Assembly (NCBI GenBank): GCA_035998445.1
Contig: DASYHQ010000033.1
Location: forward strand, 62,001-126,000
Length of the DNA: 64,000 nucleotides
Origin: Tepidisphaeraceae bacterium
GTDB taxonomy: Bacteria > Planctomycetota > Phycisphaerae > Tepidisphaerales > Tepidisphaeraceae
Direction of reading: 5' to 3'
A program made the position numbers and the translations under genes. This document shows positions 43,914-52,383 of this stretch, one piece after another (within the stretch, counting starts at the first letter, position 1; each line of letters starts with the position of its first letter). The notes beneath the pieces were generated by a model that saw nothing but the letters and a program-made list of their open reading frames with translations, was not told where the DNA came from and ran no database searches.

Positions 43914-45284
43914 GTGGCACGGATCTTAGTCGTCGACGATACCGAAATGATGCGGGACTCGCTCGCGAGCATCCTCGTGCGCGACGGTCACGAGGTGATC
44001 GCCGCAGCCGACGGGGCCGCCGCCATGTCGCGGCTGACCGGGCCGGCTCGGTTTGACCTCGTCATTACCGATCTGAAGATGCCCAAGCTGACCGGCACCG
44101 AACTGCTGGCCGAGGTGAAGAAGCTACGGCCGGACCTGCCCGTCGTCCTCATGACCGCCTTTGCCACCGTTCAGACGGCGGTAGAGGCGATGAAGCTGGG
44201 CGCGTACGACTACATCCAGAAGCCCTTCGACGGCGAGGAGATCCGCCTGCTGGTCGATCGCACGCTGGAGCACAGCCGGCTGATCCGCGAGAACCAGGCG
44301 CTGCGCACCATGACCGAGTCGCTGACGCCAAAGGCCCTGATCGGCGACAGCGTGGTGATGCAGCACGTGAAGTCGACCATCGAACAGGTCGCCAAGAGCA
44401 ACGCCACTGTGCTGGTGCGCGGCGAGAGCGGCACGGGCAAGGAAGTCGTCGCCCGTGCCATTCACGCGGCGTCACCCCGCAAAGATCGGCCGTTCCTGGC
44501 CGTCAACTGTGCGGCGCTTAGCGAAAACCTGTTGGAATCGGAACTGTTCGGTCATGAAAAGGGCGCCTTCACCGGCGCCGATCGCCTGCGTCGCGGCCGA
44601 TTTGAACTGGCCGACGGGGGCACGCTGCTGTTGGACGAGGTGAGCGAGATCGCGCCGGCGCTGCAGGCGAAATTGCTGCGCGTGCTGCAGGAAAGCACGT
44701 TCGAGCGCGTCGGCAGCAGCATGACGATCGGCGTCGACGTGCGCGTGATCGCGACTAGCAACCGCGACCTGGAGAAGGAAGTCGAAGAAGGGCGGTTTCG
44801 GCAGGATCTGTTCTTCCGCCTGAACGTCGTGCCGATCGAACTGCCACCCCTGCGCAATCGGCCGGACGACGTGCCCGACCTGGCCCGGCACTTTCTGTCG
44901 CTGGTGGCCAAGAAGGACCGCACGGCATTCCGGCACATCGAATCGGAAGCCGTACGACTGCTGCAAAAGTACCTGTGGCCCGGCAACGTGCGCGAGCTGC
45001 AGAACATCATGGAGCGCGCCAGCGTGTTGGAGACGGCCGTCGGGGTGATTCGGGCGGACACGATCGAGCCTTGGCTGAAGACGCGCCTCGCCCCGGTGGA
45101 AAGCGCCGCGGCGTCGCTCGCAGGCAAGCCGCTGGCGGATATCGAGAAAGAAATCATCCTCTCGACACTGCAGCAGTTTAAGGGTCACCGAATCAAGACG
45201 GCGAGCGCCCTGGGCATCGGCGTGCGTACGCTGGGCATGAAGCTGAAGAAGTGGAAGGACGACGGCGAACTGGTGGAGGCGTAG
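43914..45284 (+). CDS. Sigma-54-dependent flagellar response regulator (NtrC/FlrC-like)
   Basis: A 456-residue regulator. The receiver domain (1-120) has Asp8-Asp9 and the phosphorylated Asp53 in LVITDLKMPK. The AAA+ domain holds the Walker A GESGTGKE, then ELFGHEKGAFTGADRLRRG with GAFTGA, the loop that touches sigma-54. The arginine finger region follows at FRQDLFFRLNVVPIELPPLR. The C-terminal Fis-type helix-turn-helix (KGHRIKTASALGIGVRTLGM) binds DNA. Start: GTG at 43914, with GGGAGAG upstream; a TTG at 43902 is also open. A sigma-54-like promoter and palindromes stand just after it, before flgB, so it probably controls those genes. Confidence 0.93.
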   Translation: MARILVVDDTEMMRDSLASILVRDGHEVIAAADGAAAMSRLTGPARFDLVITDLKMPKLTGTELLAEVKKLRPDLPVVLMTAFATVQTAVEAMKLGAYDYIQKPFDGEEIRLLVDRTLEHSRLIRENQALRTMTESLTPKALIGDSVVMQHVKSTIEQVAKSNATVLVRGESGTGKEVVARAIHAASPRKDRPFLAVNCAALSENLLESELFGHEKGAFTGADRLRRGRFELADGGTLLLDEVSEIAPALQAKLLRVLQESTFERVGSSMTIGVDVRVIATSNRDLEKEVEEGRFRQDLFFRLNVVPIELPPLRNRPDDVPDLARHFLSLVAKKDRTAFRHIESEAVRLLQKYLWPGNVRELQNIMERASVLETAVGVIRADTIEPWLKTRLAPVESAAASLAGKPLADIEKEIILSTLQQFKGHRIKTASALGIGVRTLGMKLKKWKDDGELVEA

Positions 45285-45311
45285 CGCGTCCAACGCGCAA
45301 TAGCTGCCCGT

Positions 45312-45332
45312 GTTGCGCAGATGCTGCGCAAC
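45312..45332. promoter_or_regulatory. Perfect inverted repeat, candidate activator site
   Basis: GTTGCGCAG-ATG-CTGCGCAAC, a nine-base perfect palindrome with a three-base gap, part of GCCC...GGGC-flanked sequence. It lies 50-70 bases before the sigma-54-like -24 box, a usual spacing for an NtrC-type enhancer. It could also be a hairpin that ends the regulator gene. Confidence 0.45.
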
Positions 45333-45352
45333 GGGCGCAACAACAGGACGTT

Positions 45353-45375
45353 TTTCCGCGGAAATCGGGCGATTT
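45353..45375. promoter_or_regulatory. Two abutting palindromes upstream of the flgB promoter
   Basis: TTTCCGCGGAAA (45353-45364) is a perfect palindrome and overlaps AAATCG-GG-CGATTT (45362-45375), a second one. Both are close to the putative -24 box at 45381. They look like operator or activator half-sites. Confidence 0.4.
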
Positions 45376-45380
45376 CGGAC

Positions 45381-45396
45381 TGGCACGGTGTTTGAA
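45381..45396 (+). promoter_or_regulatory. Sigma-54-like promoter for flgB
   Basis: TGGCACGGTGTTTGAA matches the -24/-12 consensus TGGCACG-N4-TTGC in all but one key base (A in place of C at -12). The GG and GA steps have the correct ten-base spacing. The predicted start of transcription is only a few bases before the flgB ATG, which would leave almost no leader; a transcription-start map would settle this. Confidence 0.5.
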
Positions 45397-45410
45397 CTGA
45401 GGACCGAGTG

Positions 45411-45812
45411 ATGTTCATAGATCGACTGCTCAACCAGGGTAACGCTCCGCTCCTCGAGCGCGTGCTGAATTTCACCTCGGCGCGGCAACGTTTGATCGGT
45501 GAGAACATCGCCAACCTCAGCACGCCGAACTACCGACAGAAGGATTTGTCGGTTCAAAAGTTCCAAGCCCTGCTGCGGGATCGGGTGGACGTGAAGAAGG
45601 CATCGGCCCCGGGCACCGTCGTCTTCCGCGACATCGACGCTGCGATCGAAGAACCCGACCGCGGCCTGCTGTTCCATGACGGCAACAACCGATCGGTCGA
45701 AGGGTTGATGACCGAGAACGCGAAGAACGCGCTTATGCATAACTTGGTGGTCGAACTGCTTCGCAAGCAGTACGGCGCGCTGGAGAGCGCGTTGAAAGAA
45801 CGGGTCGGCTAG
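45411..45812 (+). CDS. flgB: Flagellar proximal rod protein FlgB
   Basis: A 133-residue rod protein, exported by the flagellar type III system and part of the proximal rod. The N-terminal segment has the typical rod pattern RQRLIGENIANLSTPNYRQKDL. The C-terminal helix NALMHNLVVELLRKQYGALE is the hydrophobic heptad end shared by axial proteins. An upstream GTG at 45408 is in frame, but the ATG at 45411 with TGAGGA upstream is preferred. First gene after the sigma-54-like promoter; flgC follows after 32 bases. Confidence 0.93.
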   Translation: MFIDRLLNQGNAPLLERVLNFTSARQRLIGENIANLSTPNYRQKDLSVQKFQALLRDRVDVKKASAPGTVVFRDIDAAIEEPDRGLLFHDGNNRSVEGLMTENAKNALMHNLVVELLRKQYGALESALKERVG

Positions 45813-45844
45813 CGGCGGAGAGCTGATCTTCTGAAGGAGCCTTT

Positions 45845-46249
45845 ATGTTCGACATGCTAGACATGGGTGCCAGCGGCCTGACGGCTCAGCGGACGCGCAT
45901 GGACACGATTGCGGGGAACATCCTCAACGTGAACACGACGCGCAACGCCGCCGGTCAACCGATTCCGTACCGCCGCCGGTTCGTCATGTTCGCGCCCGGG
46001 CAGGCCGGCGACACGTCGAAGCCTGGCGTGCACGTGCAGGACATCAAGCTCGACGAGGCCCCCTTCGCCCGCCGGTTCAACCCCGGCCATCCCGATGCGA
46101 ACAAGGAGGGTTACGTGCTCTACCCCAACATCGATCTGGCCACGGAACACGTGAACGCCTTGGAAGCCTCCCGCGCCTACGATGCCAACATCACCATGAT
46201 TGAAACTGCCAAATCCATGTTCAACGCATCGCTGCGGTTGTTGGCTTGA
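45845..46249 (+). CDS. flgC: Flagellar proximal rod protein FlgC
   Basis: A 134-residue proximal rod protein. It has the N-terminal axial motif GASGLTAQRTRMDTIAGNIL, then NVNTTRNAAGQPIPYRRRFV. The C-terminal segment VNALEASRAYDANITMIETA is the canonical end of FlgC/FlgG-type rod proteins. An AAGGAG site precedes the ATG. The genes flgB, flgC and fliE form the usual rod trio. Length is close to the norm (about 135-145). Confidence 0.95.
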   Translation: MFDMLDMGASGLTAQRTRMDTIAGNILNVNTTRNAAGQPIPYRRRFVMFAPGQAGDTSKPGVHVQDIKLDEAPFARRFNPGHPDANKEGYVLYPNIDLATEHVNALEASRAYDANITMIETAKSMFNASLRLLA

Positions 46250-46314
46250 TTTGTCCGGAGTGAGTCGTGACAACGGCTAATCTTGACATCGAAGGCGAAG
46301 CGACAGTATTCAAC

Positions 46315-46349
46315 AACTGACAACTGACAACTGACAACTGACAACTGAC
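46315..46349 (+). repeat. Tandem repeat, five copies of AACTGAC
   Basis: Five head-to-tail copies of the 7-base unit AACTGAC end nine bases before the fliE ATG. They lie in the short leader between flgC and fliE, where a ribosome site would be expected; the gap has no clear AGGAG. It is a simple-sequence tract of unknown effect. Confidence 0.85.
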
Positions 46350-46358
46350 ACCGTCCCC

Positions 46359-46667
46359 ATGATCACCGGTCCAGACAGCAACCTCGCCCGCATTGCCACC
46401 TCGGGTGGCCCCCGTTCGATCGGAGCGCCACCGGCGCAGCCGGAGGGCGCCAGCTTTTCGGACGTGCTGAAGAACAGCATCGACGAGGTCTCGCGCCTGC
46501 AGCAGGATGCAAGTCAGGCAGTTCAGGATCTGGCCACCGGCAAGACCGAGAACCTGAACGGCGTGATGACCGCGATGGAAAAGTCCGAGATGGCGTTCAA
46601 GACGCTGCTGGCGATCCGCGCCAAGCTGATGGACGCCTACGACGAAGTTAAGAACATCAGCGTCTAA
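46359..46667 (+). CDS. fliE: Flagellar hook-basal body complex protein FliE
   Basis: A 102-residue protein that joins the MS ring to the rod. The C-terminal half (NLNGVMTAMEKSEMAFKTLL, then AIRAKLMDAYDEVKNISV) is the conserved FliE helix. The N-terminal half is Pro/Ala/Gly-rich and variable. The usual order flgB-flgC-fliE-fliF is kept. The ATG at 46359 is directly after the AACTGAC tract. Confidence 0.93.
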   Translation: MITGPDSNLARIATSGGPRSIGAPPAQPEGASFSDVLKNSIDEVSRLQQDASQAVQDLATGKTENLNGVMTAMEKSEMAFKTLLAIRAKLMDAYDEVKNISV

Positions 46668-46733
46668 TGCGACGTACTCAACCGTAGGATGACGGTTGCC
46701 CGCGCGCAACGTGCCGATTCGATCCGCACCGTT

Positions 46734-46759
46734 GGCCTTCCCACTTCAGTGGGGAGGGC
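46734..46759. repeat. Hairpin between fliE and fliF
   Basis: CCTTCCCACT and AGTGGGGAGG pair with one mismatch around TC. A related element, CCTTGCCACTGAAGTGGCAAGG, is at 29227. The other bases of the 230-base gap fliE-fliF show nothing I can identify. Confidence 0.5.
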
Positions 46760-46898
46760 ACTTGGATCGAGTTGAACATGATCGACTCGGATGCGACACG
46801 ATTTCGCGTCTTGCAATTGAACGGTTGAACTCGACAATCAGCGTTCAACAAACGTCCGGCGGAGCCGGGCGTACATCCAGAAGCCAGGGACGGCGGAC

Positions 46899-48548
46899 AT
46901 GGAATTTCTCAAATCCCAAGTTGCGCGCATCGGGCAGCAGTTGAATGGCCTCAACGCCAGTCAGAAGATGCTCGCCGGCGCGCTCGTGGTCATCATGGTC
47001 ATGACGCTGCTCTACAGCGCCCGCTTTGCGGGCGTTGCCGAGTTGACGCCGTTGCTCGACCAGCCCCTCACCCAGGAAGAAATCGTTCGCATCACCAGCA
47101 CGCTCGACGGTGGCGCGATCAACTACCAGGTCGCCGGCGATAAGATCCTGATCCCCACCGATCGCAAGTACCAGGTCATCGCGCTGCTCGGCTTCGAACA
47201 GAAGCTGCCCTCCAACACGGTCGCCGGCTTCGACCAGATGGTGAAGCAGATGAGCCCGTGGGACTCGCAGTCGATGACCGAGACGAAGTTCAACGAGTAC
47301 CGCGCGACGACGCTCGGTCAGATCATCCGTGAGTTCCCCGGCGTGCGCAGCGCGATGGTGCTGGTCGACGTCAACAAGAAGCGGATCATCGGCCAGTCGT
47401 CACCGTCGTCGGCCACCGTGCAGATCACCACCAACAACCCGGGCCAGCAGGCGAACAAGAAGATGGTCGAGGCCGCCGCCGCGGTCGTCGCCGGCGCGCA
47501 CGCGGGCATGCAGCGGGCGAACATCGTGGTCGTCGTCGACGGCGTCTCGCAACGCGTGGGCGACGCCAGCGATGAGGCCGGCCTGTCGGGCAGCGACATC
47601 CTCGACGCCATCGCCGCCAGCGAACGGTTCTACACACGAAAGATCATGGGCCAGATCGACTTCATGGACCCCAAGGTCTCAGTGACGGTCGAGCTCGAGA
47701 CGAACTTCTCGCGCGAGCGCACGCAGGAGTACGACGCCAAGAAGACGTTCACGAAGCCGCTGGAAGAGAAGACGCGCACCGACGAGAGCGAGACGACCAC
47801 GCCCACCATCGCCGAGCCAGGCGCCGTGCCCAACACCAGCATGTCGCTGGCCGGGCCAGCCAGCGGCGGTGGCACGTCGACCAGCACGAACGAGGAGAAC
47901 ACGAAGCATGCGCAGTACCCCACGCTGCGCGAGGCCAACACCGTGAAACCCGCCGGCAAGGCGACCGTGGTGGCGGCCAGCGTGCGCGTGCCGCGCAGCT
48001 ACTTCGCCAAGATCTGGATGGCCGCCAACCCCGGCGGCAAGGAGCCCACGGACGCCGTCATCGAGGCCATGGCCAATGCGGAATTTCCTAAGATCCGCGC
48101 CGACGTCATGATGTGCACGAACCTGAAGGACCCGGAGTCGGTCAGCGTTGAGATCTACACCGACGCGCTTCCCATCCTGACCAACGGCGGCGCCCAGCTG
48201 GCCGCCACCGGCACCGGTAGCCTGGCCGCGGGCGTCGGCAGTTATGCGAAGGAGATCGCGATCGGCGTGTTGGCGCTGGTCAGCCTGTTCATGGTCACCA
48301 GCCTCGTGAAGAAGAGCACGCCCACGACCGTTACGCTGGGCCCGATCGAGGCCGATCTGCCCACGCAGTTCCCCCCTGGCGAACTGATGGCCGGCGAGGC
48401 CAGCGAGAGCGAGCAGCTGCTCGACGGCATGGAGCTGGACGACGACGCCGTCCGCGCCCAGCAGATGCTCGACCAGGTCAGCAACATGGTGAAGGAAAAC
48501 CCCGAAGGTGCCGCGTCGCTCGTGAAGCGCTGGATGAACAGAACGTAA
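46899..48548 (+). CDS. fliF: Flagellar MS-ring protein FliF
   Basis: A 549-residue protein that builds the MS ring in the inner membrane. The first membrane helix is at about residues 25-44. A periplasmic part follows with the ring-building motifs (ELTPLLDQPLTQEEIVRITS, then FDQMVKQMSPWDSQSMTETK). The second helix is at about 448-468 (KEIAIGVLALVSLFMVTSLV). The C-terminal cytoplasmic tail ends in a FliG-binding helix, with NMVKENPEGAASLVKRWM. The middle has a low-complexity stretch (TMSLAGPASGGGTSTSTNEE-like). Length matches FliF. The fliG gene follows. Confidence 0.95.
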   Translation: MEFLKSQVARIGQQLNGLNASQKMLAGALVVIMVMTLLYSARFAGVAELTPLLDQPLTQEEIVRITSTLDGGAINYQVAGDKILIPTDRKYQVIALLGFEQKLPSNTVAGFDQMVKQMSPWDSQSMTETKFNEYRATTLGQIIREFPGVRSAMVLVDVNKKRIIGQSSPSSATVQITTNNPGQQANKKMVEAAAAVVAGAHAGMQRANIVVVVDGVSQRVGDASDEAGLSGSDILDAIAASERFYTRKIMGQIDFMDPKVSVTVELETNFSRERTQEYDAKKTFTKPLEEKTRTDESETTTPTIAEPGAVPNTSMSLAGPASGGGTSTSTNEENTKHAQYPTLREANTVKPAGKATVVAASVRVPRSYFAKIWMAANPGGKEPTDAVIEAMANAEFPKIRADVMMCTNLKDPESVSVEIYTDALPILTNGGAQLAATGTGSLAAGVGSYAKEIAIGVLALVSLFMVTSLVKKSTPTTVTLGPIEADLPTQFPPGELMAGEASESEQLLDGMELDDDAVRAQQMLDQVSNMVKENPEGAASLVKRWMNRT

Positions 48549-48635
48549 GGAAATCCGCGCTGCCGGCCCCATGTTGCCCAGCTGCGGGCAACTGGTCATT
48601 CAGCATTCATTATCTGGCATTTGGCATTCGTACTC

Positions 48636-49649
48636 ATGGCCTCCTCATCTGACATCAACGGCGTTCGCAAGTCCGCCATTCTTTTGCTCTCGTTACCGCA
48701 GGACGAGGCCGCGGAGATCCTCAAACGCCTGCCGCCCGATGCGGTGGAAGAGGTCAGCCGCGAGATCGCGTCGATGGGCGAGATCGGTATGAACACGCGC
48801 AAGGATGTGTTCAACGAGTTCTACACCGTCGCGCTGGCCAACACGTACGTTGCCGAGGGCGGCTTGGAGTACGCCAAGGCGCTGCTGCGCAAGTCGCTTG
48901 CGCCGGAGGATGCCGAGAAGGCGATCAAGCAGGTCACGCAGCAGGTCGCGACGACGCCCTTCAGCTTTCTGCAGAAGGCCGAGAGTGAGAACCTGCTGAC
49001 GTTCATTCAGGACGAGCACCCGCAGACGATCGCGCTCATCCTCGCGCACCTGCCGAGCCAGAAGGCATCGGAAATCCTGGTGGGCTTGGCCAGCCAGAAG
49101 CAGGTGGAGGTGGTAAAGCGCATCGCCAACATGGAGCAGACCAACCCCGAGGTGATCAAGGAGGTCGAGCGCGGCCTGGAGCATCGCCTGAGCGACATCG
49201 TCAGCCAGACCTTCGAAAAGGCCGGCGGCGTCGACACGGTCGCCGAGATCCTGAACCTTGCCGACCGCAGCACTGAGAAGGGCATCATGGAAGGCCTGGA
49301 GGCCGAGGACCCGGACCTGGTCGAGCAGATCCGCCGGCTGATGTTCGTGTTCGAGGACATCCTGCTCGTGAACGACAAGGGCATCCAGAGCGTGCTGAAA
49401 GAGGTCGACAACGAGGAACTGTCGCTGGCGCTGAAGACGGCGAGCCAGGAGCTGAAGGACAAGATCTTCAAGAACATGTCCGAGCGCGCGGCCCAACTGA
49501 TTCAAGAGGACATGCAGTACATGGGCCCCGTGCGCGTGAGCGACGTGGAGACCGCGCAGCAGAAGATCGTCGACATCGTTCGCCGCCTCGAAGACAGCGG
49601 CGAGATCATCATCGCCGGCCGCGGTGGCGAGTCGTCGATGGTGGTTTGA
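48636..49649 (+). CDS. fliG: Flagellar motor switch protein FliG
   Basis: A 337-residue switch-ring protein that links FliF to the stator. It has three helical domains: LPQDEAAEILKRLPPDAVEE at the N-terminus, the EHPQTIALILAHLPSQKASE middle motif, and the C-terminal charged helix region with LVNDKGIQSVLKEVDNEELSL, which faces the stator. The start ATG 48636 is preferred (MASSSDINGVRKSAIL); a TTG at 48621 is also open. A short non-coding stretch with CATTTGGCATTCG-type bases precedes it. Confidence 0.95.
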   Translation: MASSSDINGVRKSAILLLSLPQDEAAEILKRLPPDAVEEVSREIASMGEIGMNTRKDVFNEFYTVALANTYVAEGGLEYAKALLRKSLAPEDAEKAIKQVTQQVATTPFSFLQKAESENLLTFIQDEHPQTIALILAHLPSQKASEILVGLASQKQVEVVKRIANMEQTNPEVIKEVERGLEHRLSDIVSQTFEKAGGVDTVAEILNLADRSTEKGIMEGLEAEDPDLVEQIRRLMFVFEDILLVNDKGIQSVLKEVDNEELSLALKTASQELKDKIFKNMSERAAQLIQEDMQYMGPVRVSDVETAQQKIVDIVRRLEDSGEIIIAGRGGESSMVV

Positions 49650-49652
49650 TGG

Positions 49653-49741
49653 ACATTGCCGAATGCCAATTGCCGACCGCCGAATGCTAGCAGTCGCAAT
49701 TGTCTTGGATTCGGCAATCGGCATTTGGCAATCGGCATTCT
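49653..49741. repeat. Family G palindrome (GCCGAATGCCAATTGCCGA)
   Basis: GCCGAATGCCAATTGCCGAC on the left and GCAATCGGCATTTGGCAATC on the right form imperfect arms with CAATTGTCTTGG between. It lies between fliG and fliH, reaching the fliH start. A related palindrome sits before fliR at 60864-60951. Confidence 0.7.
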
Positions 49742-49744
49742 CCA

Positions 49745-50473
49745 ATGGGCCTGATCAAATCCACACACGCGCCGCCGACCATGTCGACGTTCTCGATGCG
49801 CGACGTGGAGGCCCATGCCAAGTCGATCCTGATCCGCGCGCAGCAGCAGGCCGACGCGCTGCTGGCGAGCGCGCAGGGTGAGGCGGCGTCGATGCGCGAC
49901 ACGGCGTGCCACGAGGGGTTCGTCGCCGGTCATGAAGCCGGCACGGCCGAGGGGCTTGCGCAGGGGACGAAACAGGGGCTGGAACAGGGTGCCGCTGCGG
50001 CGCTGGCGGAACATCGAGCGGCGCTGACGGCGGCGCTGAACGCACTGACGACCGCGATGGCCGAGATTGACGCATCGCAACGCGCGATGGAGACGGAGGC
50101 GCTGCGCGACGTGATCGAATTGGCCACCGCCATCGCCCGCCGGGTAACGAAACGGCAAGCGATGCTTGATCCTGAGGTGCTGCTGGCCAACCTGAACGAG
50201 GCAATGAAGCTCGTGGTGCAGGCGTCCGACCTGCGCGTCGCGATCAATCCCGCCCAACGGGCGACGCTGGACGCCGCCATTCCGCAACTGGGCATCGAGT
50301 GGCCATCGCTTGCCCACGCCACCATCGTCGACGATCCCTCGCTATCGCCCGGCGGCGTCCGCGTCTTCACACGGCAGGGGCGCGTAGAGGCGGACATCGA
50401 CGGCCAACTTGAACGCGTCATCAACGAACTGCTGCCCGAGCCGAAACCAGACGCGGCCACGGGGGCAGCATGA
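49745..50473 (+). CDS. fliH: Flagellar assembly protein FliH
   Basis: A 242-residue protein with the FliH layout: a hydrophilic helical head with Gly/Ala/Gln-rich GxxxG-type repeats (EGLAQGTKQGLEQGAAAALA) and a C-terminal globular part (DVIELATAIARRVTKRQAML, then RVAINPAQRATLD). FliH is a dimeric regulator of the export ATPase FliI. Its stop overlaps the fliI start (ATGA), so the two are coupled. The ATG at 49745 is preferred; the frame is open from 49700. FliH is poorly conserved, but position and repeats agree. Confidence 0.88.
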   Translation: MGLIKSTHAPPTMSTFSMRDVEAHAKSILIRAQQQADALLASAQGEAASMRDTACHEGFVAGHEAGTAEGLAQGTKQGLEQGAAAALAEHRAALTAALNALTTAMAEIDASQRAMETEALRDVIELATAIARRVTKRQAMLDPEVLLANLNEAMKLVVQASDLRVAINPAQRATLDAAIPQLGIEWPSLAHATIVDDPSLSPGGVRVFTRQGRVEADIDGQLERVINELLPEPKPDAATGAA

Positions 50474-51843
50474 GCCTATTGGCCGCCCAGATCGACGCGG
50501 TGGAAAACGCCATGCCGTTCCGCGTGGTTGGGCGCGTGCAGGCGATCTCCGGTCTTACCATCGAAGCGTGCGACCTCGCGCTGCCGCTCGGCAGCCTGTG
50601 CCGTATTCATAGCCTTGGTGGCAAGTCGAGCGTCGCGGAGGTGATCGGCTTCCAATCCGACCGCACGCTGCTGCTGCCACTCAGCACGATGGCCGGTGTC
50701 GCGCGCGGCGACACGATCGAGAACATCGCTGCAGCCCCGCGCATCTGGTGTTCGGAGGAACTGCTGGGGCGCGTGATCAATGGCCTTGGCGAGCCGATCG
50801 ACGGCAAGGGACCGTTGCCGCTCAGCGAGTCGCGGCGCATCGATCAACCCTCCGTCGCCGCGCTCGATCGAGACAACATTCGCTCTGCCATCACCACTAG
50901 CGTCCGCTGCATCGATGGCCTGCACACCTGCGGTCTGGGCCAGCGCATGGGCATCTTCAGCGGGCCGGGCGTGGGCAAATCGACCCTGATGAGCCAGATC
51001 GCCAAGAACACGTCCGCCGACGTGTCGGTGGTGGCGCTGATCGGCGAACGTGGCCGTGAAGTGCAGGAGTTTCTGGAGAACAGCCTTGGGCCCGATGGGC
51101 TGCAGCGCTGCGTCGTCATCGTCTCCACGAGCGACGATGCGCCGATGTTGCGCGTGCGTGCCGCCAAGGTCGCCTGCACGGTCAGCGAGTTTTTCCGCGA
51201 TCGCGGCCGGCACGTGCTGCTGCTAATGGATTCGCTGACGCGCATGTGTCAGGCCCAGCGCCAGATTGGACTGGCTGCCAAGGAACCACCTGCGACAAAG
51301 GGCTTTCCGCCGAGCGTGTTCGCGCTGTTGCCGCAGATCCTGGAGCGGGCCGGCAAGACGCACGTCGGCAGCGTCACGGGGTTCTATACGGTGCTGGTGG
51401 AAGGTGACGACTTCAATGAACCGATCCCGGACGCCGTGAAGGGCATTACCGACGGCCACCTGTGGCTCAGCCGTTCGCTGGCCAACAAGGGGCACTTCCC
51501 CGCCATCGACGTGCTCCAGAGCATCAGCCGTGTGCGAAGCGACGTGGCCGAGAAGGATCACGTGCGTGCCGCGCGTAGGGTGCTCTCGCTGACGGCCGTC
51601 TATCAGGAGATCGAGGACCTCGTGAACATCGGCGCGTACGTGCCGGGGGTGAACCCGGAGTTCGACCTGGCGGTGCAGAGCCGCCAGAAGATCGTCTCGT
51701 TCCTTCAGCAGGAGTCGGCCTCGCCGACCACGCTGGAGCAAGCGAAGAAGAACACGATTGACCTTTCGGCGTGGATCGACCAGATGGAGAAGGCGTTGCG
51801 CGCGGCGACGGCGAGCAAAGGAAAGGCGGCCGTGGTGCGGTGA
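50470..51843 (+). CDS. fliI: Flagellum-specific ATPase FliI
   Basis: A 457-residue ATPase that drives flagellar export. Walker A is GIFSGPGVGKSTLMSQI, the B strand is VLLLMDSLTRM, and VALIGERGREVQEF and the C-terminal dimer region are typical of the FliI/HrcN group (relatives of F-type beta subunits). Its ATG overlaps the fliH stop by four bases. Next comes fliJ, after a partial family A repeat. Length matches FliI (about 440-460). Confidence 0.96.
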   Translation: MSLLAAQIDAVENAMPFRVVGRVQAISGLTIEACDLALPLGSLCRIHSLGGKSSVAEVIGFQSDRTLLLPLSTMAGVARGDTIENIAAAPRIWCSEELLGRVINGLGEPIDGKGPLPLSESRRIDQPSVAALDRDNIRSAITTSVRCIDGLHTCGLGQRMGIFSGPGVGKSTLMSQIAKNTSADVSVVALIGERGREVQEFLENSLGPDGLQRCVVIVSTSDDAPMLRVRAAKVACTVSEFFRDRGRHVLLLMDSLTRMCQAQRQIGLAAKEPPATKGFPPSVFALLPQILERAGKTHVGSVTGFYTVLVEGDDFNEPIPDAVKGITDGHLWLSRSLANKGHFPAIDVLQSISRVRSDVAEKDHVRAARRVLSLTAVYQEIEDLVNIGAYVPGVNPEFDLAVQSRQKIVSFLQQESASPTTLEQAKKNTIDLSAWIDQMEKALRAATASKGKAAVVR

Positions 51844-51849
51844 TGCTCT

Positions 51850-51881
51850 CCGGTCCCTTTTCCGGTACGCCGGGAGGGGGG
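51850..51881. repeat. Partial family A repeat
   Basis: CCGGTCCCTTTTCCGGTACG through CCGGGAGGGGGG, a single left hairpin of family A in the 69-base gap between fliI and fliJ. Confidence 0.6.
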
Positions 51882-51912
51882 ACAAATGCGGCTCCCGAAG
51901 CCGTGAAATGTT

Positions 51913-52383
51913 ATGGCCAAGTTCACCTTCAACCTCGACGGCGTCCTGCGGCAGCGCGAGCATGTCGAGAAGGAACGGCAACGCGACTTCGCGGTCGTGC
52001 AGCAGGAGCTGACGCAGCTTCAGGCCGACCTGCGCGAACTGGACGGCGTGCAACAGTCGGCCACCGATGACCTGCGTAATAACCGGCTCGTGGGGCACGT
52101 CGACCTGGCGTTCCTGGCAGCACATCGGCGGTTCATGTTTGCCATGCAGCGCAAGGGCATGGGCATCGTGCAACGCATCGCGCTGGCCCAGCGGAAGGTC
52201 GACGACGCCCGCGCCGCGCTCGCCGAGGCCGCCAAGGCGCGCAAGGCTATCGAGAAGCTGCGCGATAACCGCTACGAACAATGGCGGCGCGCCGAGGCGA
52301 AGAAGGAGGCCGATGCGCTCGACGAGGCCGGCATGCAGCTCAGCTACTACCACAACGATGAACCGCAGGTGACGACGCCATGA
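51913..52383 (+). CDS. fliJ: Flagellar export protein FliJ
   Basis: A 156-residue protein predicted to be almost one long helical coiled coil (FTFNLDGVLRQREHVEKERQ, then IEKLRDNRYEQWRRAEAKKE). FliJ is the central stalk of the export ATPase and works with FliI and FliH. The start MAKFTFNLDGVLRQRE has the FliJ signature KFxFxLxxVLxxRE. Its stop overlaps the ATG of the next gene by four bases. Length is normal. Confidence 0.9.
   Translation: MAKFTFNLDGVLRQREHVEKERQRDFAVVQQELTQLQADLRELDGVQQSATDDLRNNRLVGHVDLAFLAAHRRFMFAMQRKGMGIVQRIALAQRKVDDARAALAEAAKARKAIEKLRDNRYEQWRRAEAKKEADALDEAGMQLSYYHNDEPQVTTP

Noticed and set aside
44472-45740. A 422-codon antisense frame over the NtrC-type regulator and flgB
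   Set aside because: It spans two well-supported genes and shows only shadow composition.
46315-46349. Short antisense frame with VSCQLSVVSCQ repeat as a protein
   Set aside because: It results only from the AACTGAC tandem repeat read backwards.
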